Shown piece after piece: positions 1-8,800 of a stretch of 64,000 nt of DNA. The stretch is taken from contig DATCTN010000012.1 in NCBI GenBank assembly GCA_036567965.1, positions 1 to 64,000 of the forward strand, in the 5' to 3' direction. Numbering within the stretch: position 1 is the first letter of the stretch; the number at the start of each line of letters is the position of its first letter. The position numbers and the translations under genes are program-made. The notes under the pieces were generated by a model. The model was not told where the DNA came from and searched no databases. It was given only the letters and a program-made list of their open reading frames with translations. This stretch comes from Candidatus Kryptoniota bacterium (GTDB taxonomy: Bacteria; Bacteroidota; Ignavibacteria; Kryptoniales; JAKASW01).

Positions 1-1
1 C

Positions 2-376
2 GTTGGAATATCAATGTTTAAGAGTAACGCTCAGAGTTCGAACCGTGACCAGGTCATCAATGACCTCAACAACCTTGGTGCGAAAGCCCAGCAGTTCTAT
101 CGCAAGCCGATATCGATGGCTGGCGGTGGACAAGATTTTAAAGGATTCGGACTGGCTTTCGTGGACACCGGAAATGCTAATGGTAGCTACAAGGCAGTAT
201 CAGCTCAGCCGTCCGGAGCTACATACGTGCCTGGCGATACCGCTTCGATTGCTGCCACTGCACAGACGATTTACATAGTCGGCTGCGGTAAGGAAAAAGG
301 CAACGACAACGCAAACAACGTCAAAGCCTATATCACGATCACACCGGATCAGGCTGTGGCGACGGTTCTCAACTAA
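2..376 (+). CDS. Type IV pilin-like protein, 5' end missing
   Basis: Partial gene running in from before the window; the open frame enters at base 2 and ends with TAA at 374-376. The visible C-terminal ~124 residues are a mid-length soluble domain rich in small and polar residues, with an early helical stretch (VINDLNNLGAKAQQFYRKP) and a glycine-rich turn (AGGGQDFKGF). This is what follows the hydrophobic N-terminal helix in type IV pilins and pseudopilins, but that helix and its prepilin cleavage site lie outside the window. The position directly upstream of pilC/pilB/pilT genes supports a major pilin subunit. A terminator-like hairpin follows. The family call rests on context and general shape, not on a diagnostic motif. 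Confidence 0.6.
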   Translation, partial: VGISMFKSNAQSSNRDQVINDLNNLGAKAQQFYRKPISMAGGGQDFKGFGLAFVDTGNANGSYKAVSAQPSGATYVPGDTASIAATAQTIYIVGCGKEKGNDNANNVKAYITITPDQAVATVLN

Positions 377-396
377 CCAAGGCGCACGTTTTGTTT

Positions 397-436
397 AGGG
401 CAGTGTCCTGTAACCCGGGATTTCTGCCCTTTTATT
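397..436 (+). terminator. Hairpin with T-rich tail between pilin gene and pilC
   Basis: AGGGCAG (397-403) is the exact reverse complement of CTGCCCT (424-430) and is followed by TTTATTTTT. It may work as a partial terminator, so that pilin mRNA is made in excess over the downstream machinery mRNA. The 20-nt loop is large, so efficiency is uncertain. Confidence 0.5.
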
Positions 437-462
437 TTTCTTCACGATGAGGAGGGCGTTGA

Positions 463-1803
463 GTGCCAGAATTTAGATTTCAGGGTATCAAAGCAGGTGG
501 ACGAGCGGTACAAGGGATTGTATCCGCAGATTCTCGTGCCCAGGCAAAGAAGATCGTCCAGGACCTGTCACAAAAAAATCAATTTCGACTCACCGATCTT
601 AGAGCCCGTTCGACTTTTGTATACAGAGTCAGGCGCGGTGTTGAAAAGCCCGTTACTGGTGAGCAGAAAGCGTTCACAAAGCAGGAAGTCGAACAAGCTC
701 TACAGCACCTTGATTATAAGGTGCTCTCCGTCCAGAGAAAGTTCCTTGACTTCAAGCCGAAGCCACCGGCCACCGAGGTTGTTACATTCGTCAGGGTAAG
801 TGCAGATCTGCTGCGGGAGAAACTGCCGTTCAACGAGATTCTCCAGTTGCTGACAAATGACATTGAGAATAAAACTCTCAGAGATTCTGTCAGGGATATT
901 AATAATGATCTGAAACAGGGTAAGGACAGTGAGCAGGCGTTTCTGAAACACGAGAAGGTTTTTGGGAAATTCACAGCACACATGCTTGGATTGGCATCGA
1001 AGAGCGGAAACATGGCGGAAATCTACGAGAGTACCGCTAAGTTTCTTGAACGCCAGGCAGATTTCAAGAAAAACTTGAAGAGCGCGCTCATAATGCCTGC
1101 CGTTACGATGTTCGTTCTCCTCATTGCTGTGATCTATTATGTGGCCTATATTTTCCCTGCCACTGCGGAGTTGTTTGCTAAACTTGGCCAGGTTCCGCCA
1201 ATGACCGCGGCGACATTGAAGTTGAGCCATTTCCTCACTCAGAACTTTTGGTGGATGGGATTGGTTTTGGTCGCGGGTTCAATAATATTCGCTCGATTTG
1301 TCTCCACCGAAAAAGGAAGATTCTATCTGGACAAATACACAATAAGGATGCCTGCCATCGGCGGGCTCTTGCACAAGCAGTGCATCGAAATATTCTGTCG
1401 CGTGTTCTATGCCATGTACAGCGGCTCAGGTGAGAATATTGATGTCATTAGACTTGCTGCAGAAGCATGTGGGAACAAATATATGGAGCACCAGATCAAG
1501 TCTGTGGCGATACCGATGATGGTTACTCAGGGCAAAGGACTGACCGAATCGCTAGCAGCTGCAAATGTGTTTACCGAGACCGCGATATCTCGATTCCACA
1601 GCGGTGCTGAAACAGGAACGGTAAAGAGCACAGCATTGCAGCTGGCCAACTACTACGAGAAGGAAACGGGCTACAAGTTGAAAAGTGCAATCGACTTGAT
1701 CCAGGTTTTCGTTTCGATGGTTATCATGGTTGTAATGATCGCACTGACGATCGTGTCGTCCGAATCGGCGATGATTAGTCCAAAGAACCCGGCTTTAGGA
1801 TGA
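463..1803 (+). CDS. pilC: Type II secretion/type IV pilus inner-membrane platform protein (PilC/GspF)
   Basis: Inner-membrane platform protein on which the PilB and PilT motors act to add or remove pilin subunits. The 446-residue product has the usual two T2SSF domains, roughly residues 105-230 and 305-432. Each is a helical bundle followed by a membrane segment (about 206-228, 262-280 and 411-432). The N-terminal 75 residues resemble the usual PilC cytoplasmic start (FRFQGIKAGGRAVQGIVSAD). Start GTG at 463 is chosen because GAGGAGGG lies at 449-456. It sits between the pilin gene and pilB. Domain order and length are normal for the family. Confidence 0.9.
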   Translation: MPEFRFQGIKAGGRAVQGIVSADSRAQAKKIVQDLSQKNQFRLTDLRARSTFVYRVRRGVEKPVTGEQKAFTKQEVEQALQHLDYKVLSVQRKFLDFKPKPPATEVVTFVRVSADLLREKLPFNEILQLLTNDIENKTLRDSVRDINNDLKQGKDSEQAFLKHEKVFGKFTAHMLGLASKSGNMAEIYESTAKFLERQADFKKNLKSALIMPAVTMFVLLIAVIYYVAYIFPATAELFAKLGQVPPMTAATLKLSHFLTQNFWWMGLVLVAGSIIFARFVSTEKGRFYLDKYTIRMPAIGGLLHKQCIEIFCRVFYAMYSGSGENIDVIRLAAEACGNKYMEHQIKSVAIPMMVTQGKGLTESLAAANVFTETAISRFHSGAETGTVKSTALQLANYYEKETGYKLKSAIDLIQVFVSMVIMVVMIALTIVSSESAMISPKNPALG

Positions 1804-1804
1804 T

Positions 1805-1891
1805 ATGCTGACCATCGTGCAGAATCTTACGCGCGTTAACGAAGATGTGAAGAGCATGCACGTACCAGTGCCATGGAAGATGATGGTATAG
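1805..1891 (+). CDS. Possible 28-aa coupled small ORF between pilC and pilB
   Basis: ATG at 1805 lies 1 nt after the pilC stop (TGATATG) and the frame runs 28 codons to TAG at 1889-1891, one base before the pilB ATG at 1893. It could be a bridging reading frame that carries ribosomes from pilC to pilB. The peptide starts MLTIVQNLTRV and has no recognisable domain. It has no Shine-Dalgarno site of its own, so chance cannot be excluded. Confidence 0.25.
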   Translation: MLTIVQNLTRVNEDVKSMHVPVPWKMMV

Positions 1892-1892
1892 A

Positions 1893-3689
1893 ATGCCAGA
1901 AATAGATATAAGTGATAAGCTAGGCTACACGCTCCTTAAGAAGGGCATAATTGATTACGAGACTCTTGAGCTTGCGATAAAGAAAAAAGAAGCCGAAGAT
2001 TCAAAGACCCGACGCACCCTCGCGCAAATCCTTGTATCTGATTTTAATGTTGAACACGACCTCGTTTTCAAAGAGGTGGCGAATCTATACGGATTTCGGG
2101 AGATCTACCTAGCGGACGAAGTAATCGACGGGGTGAGAATAGATTTCGTCAAGAAGCTTGTAGAATCCGGGGACAATCTGAAAGATGAGATTATCAATGC
2201 CAAGATGCTTCCTCTGAAGTTTGATGAGGCCAGGCCTGACAAACTCATCATAGTTGCAGCCGACCCGACTAATAAGGAGATACCCAGACTTGCAAGAAGC
2301 TTTGCCGCCAAGCGATACGAAGTTGCTTACGTAAGATTAAAGGATCTCCAGGGATTGATCGACAAGGTCTTCCCGCCTGAAAATGAGTTCCTCAAAGTCC
2401 TCTCAAGCTCGTCGCAAGAAGAGATGGGAGAGATAACCACCGGCGAGGAAGAGGGAATTGACGAGCAGCAGCTTGAAGCTGAGATCAACAAAAGCGTTCT
2501 AATCAACCTTGTGGAAGGAATGCTTGTTGAGGCGGTTCGCAAGGGAGCGAGCGATGTTCACGTGGTTCCAAAGGACGGGAGCAAAACCGAGATTCACTTC
2601 AGGATAGACGGTGATCTTAGATTATGGTACACTCAGGAGGGTGTTCTCCCGGAGGCGATTTCCGCTGTTGTAAAAGACAGATCAAAAGGCGCCGACCGAT
2701 TTGAGAGGGAGGCAGCCCAGGACGCGTTCATTCAGAGAAAGGTTGACGACCACTGGATTCGCTTTCGTGTCTCAATCTTGCCGATGGTAGCCAGCGAATT
2801 CAAGCATAAATTTGAGACAATAGTCATCCGCGTCCTTGATGATCGTAAGGTTATTACCGATCTTGAAAAGCTCGGACTGCAGGGTCCGGCCCGGGAGTCT
2901 TTCTACAAGGCCATCAACAAGCCGCAGGGAATGATTATTCTGACCGGTCCAACGGGAAGCGGCAAGTCTACTACTCTTGTCGCAGCACTTTATCAGGTGA
3001 TTGATCCTACTGTAAATGTACTGACGGTCGAAGACCCTGTCGAATACATAATCAATGGTGCCAGGCAGCTTCGCATCGGACCTAAGATGGGATTCGAGCA
3101 GGCGATAAGATCGATCTTGCGTCACGATCCTGACATCGTACTTGTGGGAGAGATACGCGATCGTGAAACGGCAGAAATCGCGGTGAAGCTAGCGAACACT
3201 GGTCACCTTACGTTTTCTACGCTTCACACCAATGATGCATCTAGTGCTGTAGCCCGGTTGTATAAGATGGGCATTGAGCCGTTCCTCTTAGCAAGCGCTG
3301 TGAACATCATCGTAGCTCAGCGTCTAGTGAGGACATTATGTGCGGACTGCAAGAAACCGGTCGGAAAAGACGAAATAGATCACCCGGCTTATATTCGATT
3401 TGGATTCACAGAGGAAGAACTAAAACAACACACCATCAACAAAGCCATCGGCTGCGAGAAGTGCGGCGGGACCGGCTACAAGGGCAGGGCGGCAATCCAT
3501 GAAGCGCTTTACTTCACTCGCGAAATAAAACATATAATCATGTCGGCTGGTGAAGACATAAATGAAGATGACATCCGGGATCAGGCAATAAAGGACGGGA
3601 TGTGGACGCTCCGGCGCGCGGGAATCAATCGAGTGCTCGAAGGGATAACCACTATGGAAGAAGTGGCCGCCACAACTACTGAAGACTAG
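1893..3689 (+). CDS. pilB: Type IV pilus assembly/type II secretion ATPase (PilB/GspE)
   Basis: Cytoplasmic hexameric ATPase powering pilin polymerisation. The 598-residue product has a MshEN-type N-terminal domain (about 1-160) and an ATPase core. The core has Walker A GPTGSGKS at 352-359, the Asp box/Walker B region with DPDIVLVGEIRDRETAE, and the His box THTND-like FSTLHTND. A C-terminal zinc module has four cysteines in two CxxC pairs (CADC ... CEKC), typical of extension ATPases and absent from PilT. Length is normal. It lies directly downstream of pilC in the same operon and is followed 114 bp later by a retraction-type ATPase gene. Confidence 0.93.
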   Translation: MPEIDISDKLGYTLLKKGIIDYETLELAIKKKEAEDSKTRRTLAQILVSDFNVEHDLVFKEVANLYGFREIYLADEVIDGVRIDFVKKLVESGDNLKDEIINAKMLPLKFDEARPDKLIIVAADPTNKEIPRLARSFAAKRYEVAYVRLKDLQGLIDKVFPPENEFLKVLSSSSQEEMGEITTGEEEGIDEQQLEAEINKSVLINLVEGMLVEAVRKGASDVHVVPKDGSKTEIHFRIDGDLRLWYTQEGVLPEAISAVVKDRSKGADRFEREAAQDAFIQRKVDDHWIRFRVSILPMVASEFKHKFETIVIRVLDDRKVITDLEKLGLQGPARESFYKAINKPQGMIILTGPTGSGKSTTLVAALYQVIDPTVNVLTVEDPVEYIINGARQLRIGPKMGFEQAIRSILRHDPDIVLVGEIRDRETAEIAVKLANTGHLTFSTLHTNDASSAVARLYKMGIEPFLLASAVNIIVAQRLVRTLCADCKKPVGKDEIDHPAYIRFGFTEEELKQHTINKAIGCEKCGGTGYKGRAAIHEALYFTREIKHIIMSAGEDINEDDIRDQAIKDGMWTLRRAGINRVLEGITTMEEVAATTTED

Positions 3690-3803
3690 GACGAATCATT
3701 GAAGTCAAACATTCGCTCAGTCGAACCGGATTCTGGACGTAACTCGACCACCTCGCGGTCTCGTGCGGCGAATCAATTGAGCAGAAGTAGGTAGAGGAGA
3801 GAA

Positions 3804-5045
3804 TTGGAAGCGGTTCAAACATCAAGCATGGCAGGCGCAAGAAGTCTGCTCAAGCAGCTTGCATCACAGGTGTCGGAACTCGTGCATGGTCTCGAGAGGC
3901 ATATATTTATCGGTAACATGATCTCGAATCTGCCTGATGACCAGCGTATCGAAATCAAAGGTCATCTGAACGGGTTCCTAATGAAGATGCGTGACAACAG
4001 CGCGTCTGATGTTGATCTCGGCGGATTCGGAGCACAAGGTAAAATCTGGTACAGGATTTTTGGCTCCAAGCGCCCCGACGACTCATGGGGTGCGTATTCT
4101 TCCGAAGAAGCAAGCATCCTCGTCCAAAACATATTGAGCGACAGACAGAGGCAATTTTTCTACGACAAACGCAACCTGGATTTTTCTTATTCGCTGAGTG
4201 ACAACGGAAAGATATATAGGTACAGGGCCGACGCGTATCTCGATCTCGATGAAGTTGCTCTCAACATGCGCGCGATCAACGAGCAGATTCGTTCAATCCA
4301 AGATCTTGCACTTCATCCAAACGTGCTTGATGTGCTGAGCCTGGCTCACACTAAGGAAGGACTCATACTCATCACCGGTATCACCGGCTCAGGGAAGAGC
4401 TCGAGTCTTGATTCGATAATCGACATGAATAATCACACTGTGAACTCGGACATCGTGATAATCGGATCTCCAATTGAGTACGTCCATAAGTCGGATAAGT
4501 GCATTATCCGTCATCGTGAAGTGGGCCGTGACACTCTTTCTTTCAAAGAGGGAGCAATCGAGGCACTCAGGCAGGATCCTGATATCGTCATGATCTCAGA
4601 AATGCGCGACGCCGACACTATCATGACGGCTCTTGAGATAACAGATAGCGGGCATAAGGTCTTCTCGACTTTGCATACCGCATCTGCGGTTGAAAGTATA
4701 GACAGAATAGTAGCAGAAGTTCCTCCGGTCGAACAAGAACGTGTATGGCAGCGTCTGGCTGATGTCCTCCAATGTGTCATATCTCAAAAGTTAATACCAA
4801 GCCTGGATGGTAAACGCGTGCTTGCGAAGGAGATTTTGATAGGTAGCCCATCGGTTAAGGCAGCGGTGAAGAATAAGAACACGAGCGAAATTTACCAGAT
4901 GATAGCTGAGGGCTCGGAACTCGGTATGGTTACTATGGAACAGGATCTTAAGCGGCTTTACGTGCAGCGGAGAATATCGAAGGAGAATGCACTCAACTAC
5001 GCGAACAACAAACGCAGGATGGAACAGCTCCTGCAAATGATGTGA
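3804..5045 (+). CDS. pilT: Retraction ATPase, PilT family, with extended N-terminus
   Basis: 413-residue P-loop ATPase. Walker A GITGSGKS is at 192-199, followed by an Asp box/Walker B region (DPDIVMISEMRDAD), the His box FSTLHTA, and the PilT-style C-terminal part (EILIGSPSVKAAVKN ... GSELGMVTMEQDL). It lacks the CxxC zinc module of PilB, so it is the retraction-type partner. Walker A lies about 60 residues later than in ordinary PilT, giving a longer N-terminal region of unknown role. Start TTG at 3804 follows AGGAG (3795-3799). An ATG at 3828 is possible but has no ribosome site. The gene sits between pilB and the pilMN-like gene in one operon. Confidence 0.85.
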   Translation: MEAVQTSSMAGARSLLKQLASQVSELVHGLERHIFIGNMISNLPDDQRIEIKGHLNGFLMKMRDNSASDVDLGGFGAQGKIWYRIFGSKRPDDSWGAYSSEEASILVQNILSDRQRQFFYDKRNLDFSYSLSDNGKIYRYRADAYLDLDEVALNMRAINEQIRSIQDLALHPNVLDVLSLAHTKEGLILITGITGSGKSSSLDSIIDMNNHTVNSDIVIIGSPIEYVHKSDKCIIRHREVGRDTLSFKEGAIEALRQDPDIVMISEMRDADTIMTALEITDSGHKVFSTLHTASAVESIDRIVAEVPPVEQERVWQRLADVLQCVISQKLIPSLDGKRVLAKEILIGSPSVKAAVKNKNTSEIYQMIAEGSELGMVTMEQDLKRLYVQRRISKENALNYANNKRRMEQLLQMM

Positions 5046-5066
5046 GTCTCAACAAAGGAGTTCAAC

Positions 5067-6593
5067 ATGTCAGCCAATAGGTCTCTAGGTCTTTATGTAG
5101 ACGGAGTCGATCTCAAGGTCGCGAATGTTGTCCGTCGCGGCAACAAGATCTCGCTGGTCGATCTCTACGATGCGAAACTCGTTCAGAGACTCGAGCTGGT
5201 TGCAGCGGCCGCTGGAGGAGGTGGCGAATCCACCGCGGAAACAATCGACCTGACGCAGGCAACCGCCGCCGAGACTCCCCTTAATGAGAATAATTCGTCG
5301 ATTGTTACGGAGCTGTTTAACAGGTATCGAAAGAGAAAGAATGTCGTTGCACTATCGATAGGCGAACCGTACATCTTCTACCACCCGGTCGAAGTGCCGA
5401 TGAAGCAAAAACCCGAAAAGATTGTGGCAAGGATTATCGAAGAGTTGCAGGCCACGCGCGCCGGGATTACGAAGGATCAGGTGGAAATTCTTCCGACAAC
5501 TTCTGAGTCGACATATATCGGCGTGGTCCGGGAACAGGATATACCCGCTCTGGATCTTATAGTGAGTGCAAAGCCTTATTTGGGTTCGAAGATGCCCAAG
5601 ATAGCCTTTGTCGAGAGTAGCGACGTTGCACTCGTAAATCTCGTCAGGAATAACTACGCTCTGAAGGTTGACGAGATTACCGTGGTAGTTTATGTAGGCA
5701 TCGAATATACCCGCCTGATTTTCATGCGCGGCCGTGGGCTCTTTAATATTGCGCCCATAATTAGCGAAGGAGCAGACTCATTCAGCGTTCAAAATACAAT
5801 CTACAGCAGGATCTTGCTCGGACAGGATAATCTAAGCCTTCCCAGAATCGACCGCGTTATCTTGTGCGGTGAGTGCAAGAACTTTGACATCAAGGGCTTC
5901 CTGTCTTCGCTTCTTGTGGGTGCAGAGGTAGATTACCTGCAGCTCTCGAGGGTGGACGTCGCTCAGCTTCCTGCTGGCGGAGCAGATTTGATTCCACAAT
6001 ATGCAGTGCCCATCGCAACTGCGGTGAGAGCGGTCTCCGGTAAGGCGAAGACTTTTTATGTGGCTGACCTGACACCCCATAAGATCCTTGAAAGTCAAAA
6101 GATATTTAAGCTGGCGTGGCACGGACTTGTGCTTGCCACTTTTGTGTTTGGTTCAACATTCTACTTTACCTATAACTATGCTTCGAATCAAAGCAAGATC
6201 AAGAAGATCCAATCGGATATTGTTACGAAGCAAGCACAAGCTGCAGAGATATCCGCGTTGAGATCTCAGATCTCGACAGTGCAGGCACAGTTTGTAAAAT
6301 ACTCCGCAGCGACGACTCTTCTTGATTCACTCATGCCAAATACGATTCGTTGGTCCACTTTGATGGCCTCATTGTCAGAAACCGCAAGACAGGTAGGCAG
6401 CATGTGGCTGGTCGATGTTCATCAGATCAACAACGATACCTATTCCGTCGAGGGATTCTCTATCTACCGTGACCGGATACCGCGCTTTGCGCAATCCTAT
6501 CCCGGTTCTATACTGAGAAAAGTCATGGTCGCGGATATCCGCGGCAAGACAGTTTATGATTTCCAAGTAGATCTAAAATTCTCTGGAAGGTGA
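5067..6593 (+). CDS. PilM-PilN-type fusion protein of the pilus alignment complex
   Basis: 508-residue protein that joins two usually separate alignment-complex proteins. Residues about 1-340 look like an actin-like PilM/GspL cytoplasmic domain (start SLGLYVDGVDLKVANV; VVVYVGIEYTRLIFMRG). One membrane segment at about 351-370 follows, then a coiled-coil stretch (~375-415) and a PilN-like periplasmic domain. Start ATG 5067 has AAAGGAG at 5054-5060. The next gene supplies the PilO/PilP part. GspL of type II secretion has the same architecture, so GspL-like is an equally fair name. Inferred role: links the cytoplasmic motor to the periplasmic ring below the secretin. Confidence 0.75.
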   Translation: MSANRSLGLYVDGVDLKVANVVRRGNKISLVDLYDAKLVQRLELVAAAAGGGGESTAETIDLTQATAAETPLNENNSSIVTELFNRYRKRKNVVALSIGEPYIFYHPVEVPMKQKPEKIVARIIEELQATRAGITKDQVEILPTTSESTYIGVVREQDIPALDLIVSAKPYLGSKMPKIAFVESSDVALVNLVRNNYALKVDEITVVVYVGIEYTRLIFMRGRGLFNIAPIISEGADSFSVQNTIYSRILLGQDNLSLPRIDRVILCGECKNFDIKGFLSSLLVGAEVDYLQLSRVDVAQLPAGGADLIPQYAVPIATAVRAVSGKAKTFYVADLTPHKILESQKIFKLAWHGLVLATFVFGSTFYFTYNYASNQSKIKKIQSDIVTKQAQAAEISALRSQISTVQAQFVKYSAATTLLDSLMPNTIRWSTLMASLSETARQVGSMWLVDVHQINNDTYSVEGFSIYRDRIPRFAQSYPGSILRKVMVADIRGKTVYDFQVDLKFSGR

Positions 6594-6603
6594 GAGTCAT
6601 AAT

Positions 6604-7488
6604 ATGACTTATGCACTGAGAAATACCGTCGTTCTCGCGGCGTTCCTGGCTGTGATCTTCGGCGTCGGATTCTATCTGACAAAAGTTGTCCAGCCCGGTG
6701 AGCAAGACAAACTTCAGAGGGAAATCTATTCCCTGGACCAGACAATAGCCCAACGGCCTGGTGTTGAAGAGGAACTGACATCTTCACAACAAAAACTCGC
6801 CGAAATGAAGGCGAAATATTCAAGGAGATTCAAAGTCATCCCGACGAATGATACTACTGCTGTGACTTATGCATACCTCAATCGGATAATGGACGCGAGC
6901 GGATTTGTGAAGTTTGACATGTTATACCAGGGAAACAAATCTCTTCATGATTATGGTTACAACGTTTACAATCTCAAAGGTGAGACTTCGTACGATAATC
7001 TTTTCAAGTTTGTATGGTATCTGGAGCATGCGAGACTGCTTTACAAGGTAGGAGAGCTGTCCTTGACAGGCCACGAAGTGAGAGAAGAGACTCAGGAGAA
7101 ACCAACAACGATTGTGCCTTTCACTATGGAGTTACACGCTTTCTATGCTTCTCTTTCGGGCGTGTCATCCGAGCAGAGAGGTGAGGATCAGACTCTTTAT
7201 CGTCCGGTGAGCGTTGGGTTGAATTTCCTGAAGCCGATGATCTCATCCGAACCCCCTCCGAATCTAAGAGGGCTTGTCGATGTCGAACGATCGGACCTGC
7301 GAGCAGTAATGGCGGATAAGATATTTATCGTCGATGAAAAGGGCAAAGGTCACATTCTCAGGGTTGGCGACGAAGTTTACTTGGGTTACCTGACCAGGAT
7401 CGATCCGAACAAGAATCAGGCGGAATTCACGCTAAACAAGGGCGGAATAATTGACCGCGTGGCTCTAAACGTAAGATTTGGCAAATAG
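6604..7488 (+). CDS. PilO-PilP-type fusion protein of the pilus alignment complex
   Basis: 294-residue bitopic inner-membrane protein. It has an N-terminal membrane segment (about 7-26), a coiled coil with a heptad-like run (~35-75), then a PilO-like ferredoxin-fold domain (~80-190). The C-terminal ~75 residues (from LRGLVDVERSDLRAVM, then GHILRVGDEVYLGYLTRID) resemble the PilP/GspC homology-region beta domain that contacts the secretin N0 domain. Order PilMN-PilOP-secretin matches the usual pilM-N-O-P-Q order with two fusions. The PilP part is assigned from pattern only and could be tested by structure prediction. Confidence 0.68.
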   Translation: MTYALRNTVVLAAFLAVIFGVGFYLTKVVQPGEQDKLQREIYSLDQTIAQRPGVEEELTSSQQKLAEMKAKYSRRFKVIPTNDTTAVTYAYLNRIMDASGFVKFDMLYQGNKSLHDYGYNVYNLKGETSYDNLFKFVWYLEHARLLYKVGELSLTGHEVREETQEKPTTIVPFTMELHAFYASLSGVSSEQRGEDQTLYRPVSVGLNFLKPMISSEPPPNLRGLVDVERSDLRAVMADKIFIVDEKGKGHILRVGDEVYLGYLTRIDPNKNQAEFTLNKGGIIDRVALNVRFGK

Positions 7489-7500
7489 AAGAGGACTGTA

Positions 7501-8793
7501 ATGAAAAAACTGGTACTGTACCTTTTTGTGCTCTTGAGCATCGGCAGTGAGGCAAGGGCGCAAATCAATGCCGAGCCTAAGGAATTGAGGCACGAGTATG
7601 TTTCGCCGCAGCAGATGGTCACTATCGTTGCCACTACACCGTTTAACCAAGCGATAAGTATTCTCGACAGCTACAGTCGCAAGTTCCTCAACAAAATCAT
7701 CGTCGATCCTGATAACCGCACCACGCCAATCGGCGTTGATGTCGACCGTATGCAATGGCTGGACGCCCTGGAGGCCATTCTGAGGCAAAATGGTCTCTGG
7801 TACAAAGAGTATGAAACCTACATCCAGGTAATTTCCGGTCAGCAGCAAGTGGTCGTCAAGGGCGAAGAGAAGCAGACACTGCAGCAAGCCCTCCCCGCCG
7901 GAACTCCTACTCTTGATAGCAGGGAAGTGAACATCAGAGCGGTTTTCTTTGAGGCTAACATCACGAAACTGGACTCACGTGGGATTAATATTAATCTGCT
8001 TCTCCAGAATACAGTGAATGGAATTAATCCGCTGACCACCCAGAATATCACTATTCCAAATGCGACTATATCGTCCGGCGCGACAATCACTCAGGGCCAG
8101 CCGGCAAGCGTGGCAGGCCAACTTAATCTTAGCGGCCAGTATACTATTAGCAACTTTGGGACACTTTCAGCACTATTTGGTTTCCTCGAGACGGAGGATT
8201 TGGGGACAATCCTCGCAAGCCCCGAAGTAACTGTGAGGTCGGGCATGCCGGGTCGTATACAGGTTGGCCAGAATTTCTTCGTTACTACCAAGGATTTTGC
8301 CGGCAATACAGTCCAGCAGATGTATAACGCCGGAATAATTATTAGCGTCACGCCAACTGTCTACAGCCAGGACAGTGTGGATTTTGTCAGCCTCGATCTT
8401 GATCTGACGAACAGCTCTCTCGGTGGAAGCCAGCAAACCGGGCAGGTAATTAACACTGAAAATGCAACGACAAAGGTCCTGCTGTTAGATGGTGAACAGA
8501 CGACAATTGGCGGATTGTATAGTACTACTGTTACGATTCATCGCGAAGGAATTCCTGTATTAAAAGACCTTCCGTGGTGGGTGTTCGGAATCAGGTACTT
8601 GACGGGTTCAGACCAGGTCGTGGATCAGAAGAAAGAACTCGTAATCCTCATGAAGGCGACTATAGTTCCCACTTTGAAGGAACGGTTCGAAGCGCATGCC
8701 GCGGCGGGAGCACAGCCAAACAAAACTTATCAACAGGAGCTACAACGTCTTGAACAAAGCATCAAGAACAACGATCAGTCGGCAGGAAAGTGA
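7501..8793 (+). CDS. Compact outer-membrane secretin (PilQ/GspD family)
   Basis: Outer-membrane channel subunit through which the pilus or substrate passes. The 430-residue product has a signal peptide (cleavage after about residue 21, EARAQ) and an N0/STN-like domain at about 35-115 (TTPFNQAISILDSYSRKF ... WLDALEAIL). A C-terminal secretin barrel domain (~150-405) ends with the family signature around GIPVLKDLPWWVFG and KKELVILMKATIVP. It is much shorter than typical PilQ or GspD (600-750 aa) because AMIN and extra N domains are absent. It follows the PilOP-like gene by 12 bp, within the operon. Confidence 0.88.
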   Translation: MKKLVLYLFVLLSIGSEARAQINAEPKELRHEYVSPQQMVTIVATTPFNQAISILDSYSRKFLNKIIVDPDNRTTPIGVDVDRMQWLDALEAILRQNGLWYKEYETYIQVISGQQQVVVKGEEKQTLQQALPAGTPTLDSREVNIRAVFFEANITKLDSRGININLLLQNTVNGINPLTTQNITIPNATISSGATITQGQPASVAGQLNLSGQYTISNFGTLSALFGFLETEDLGTILASPEVTVRSGMPGRIQVGQNFFVTTKDFAGNTVQQMYNAGIIISVTPTVYSQDSVDFVSLDLDLTNSSLGGSQQTGQVINTENATTKVLLLDGEQTTIGGLYSTTVTIHREGIPVLKDLPWWVFGIRYLTGSDQVVDQKKELVILMKATIVPTLKERFEAHAAAGAQPNKTYQQELQRLEQSIKNNDQSAGK

Positions 8794-8800
8794 GAAGTTA

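Noticed and set aside
3699-3794. 31-codon TTG frame between pilB and pilT
   Set aside because: Low-complexity Ser/Arg-rich peptide, weak AGGA only; probably leader sequence.
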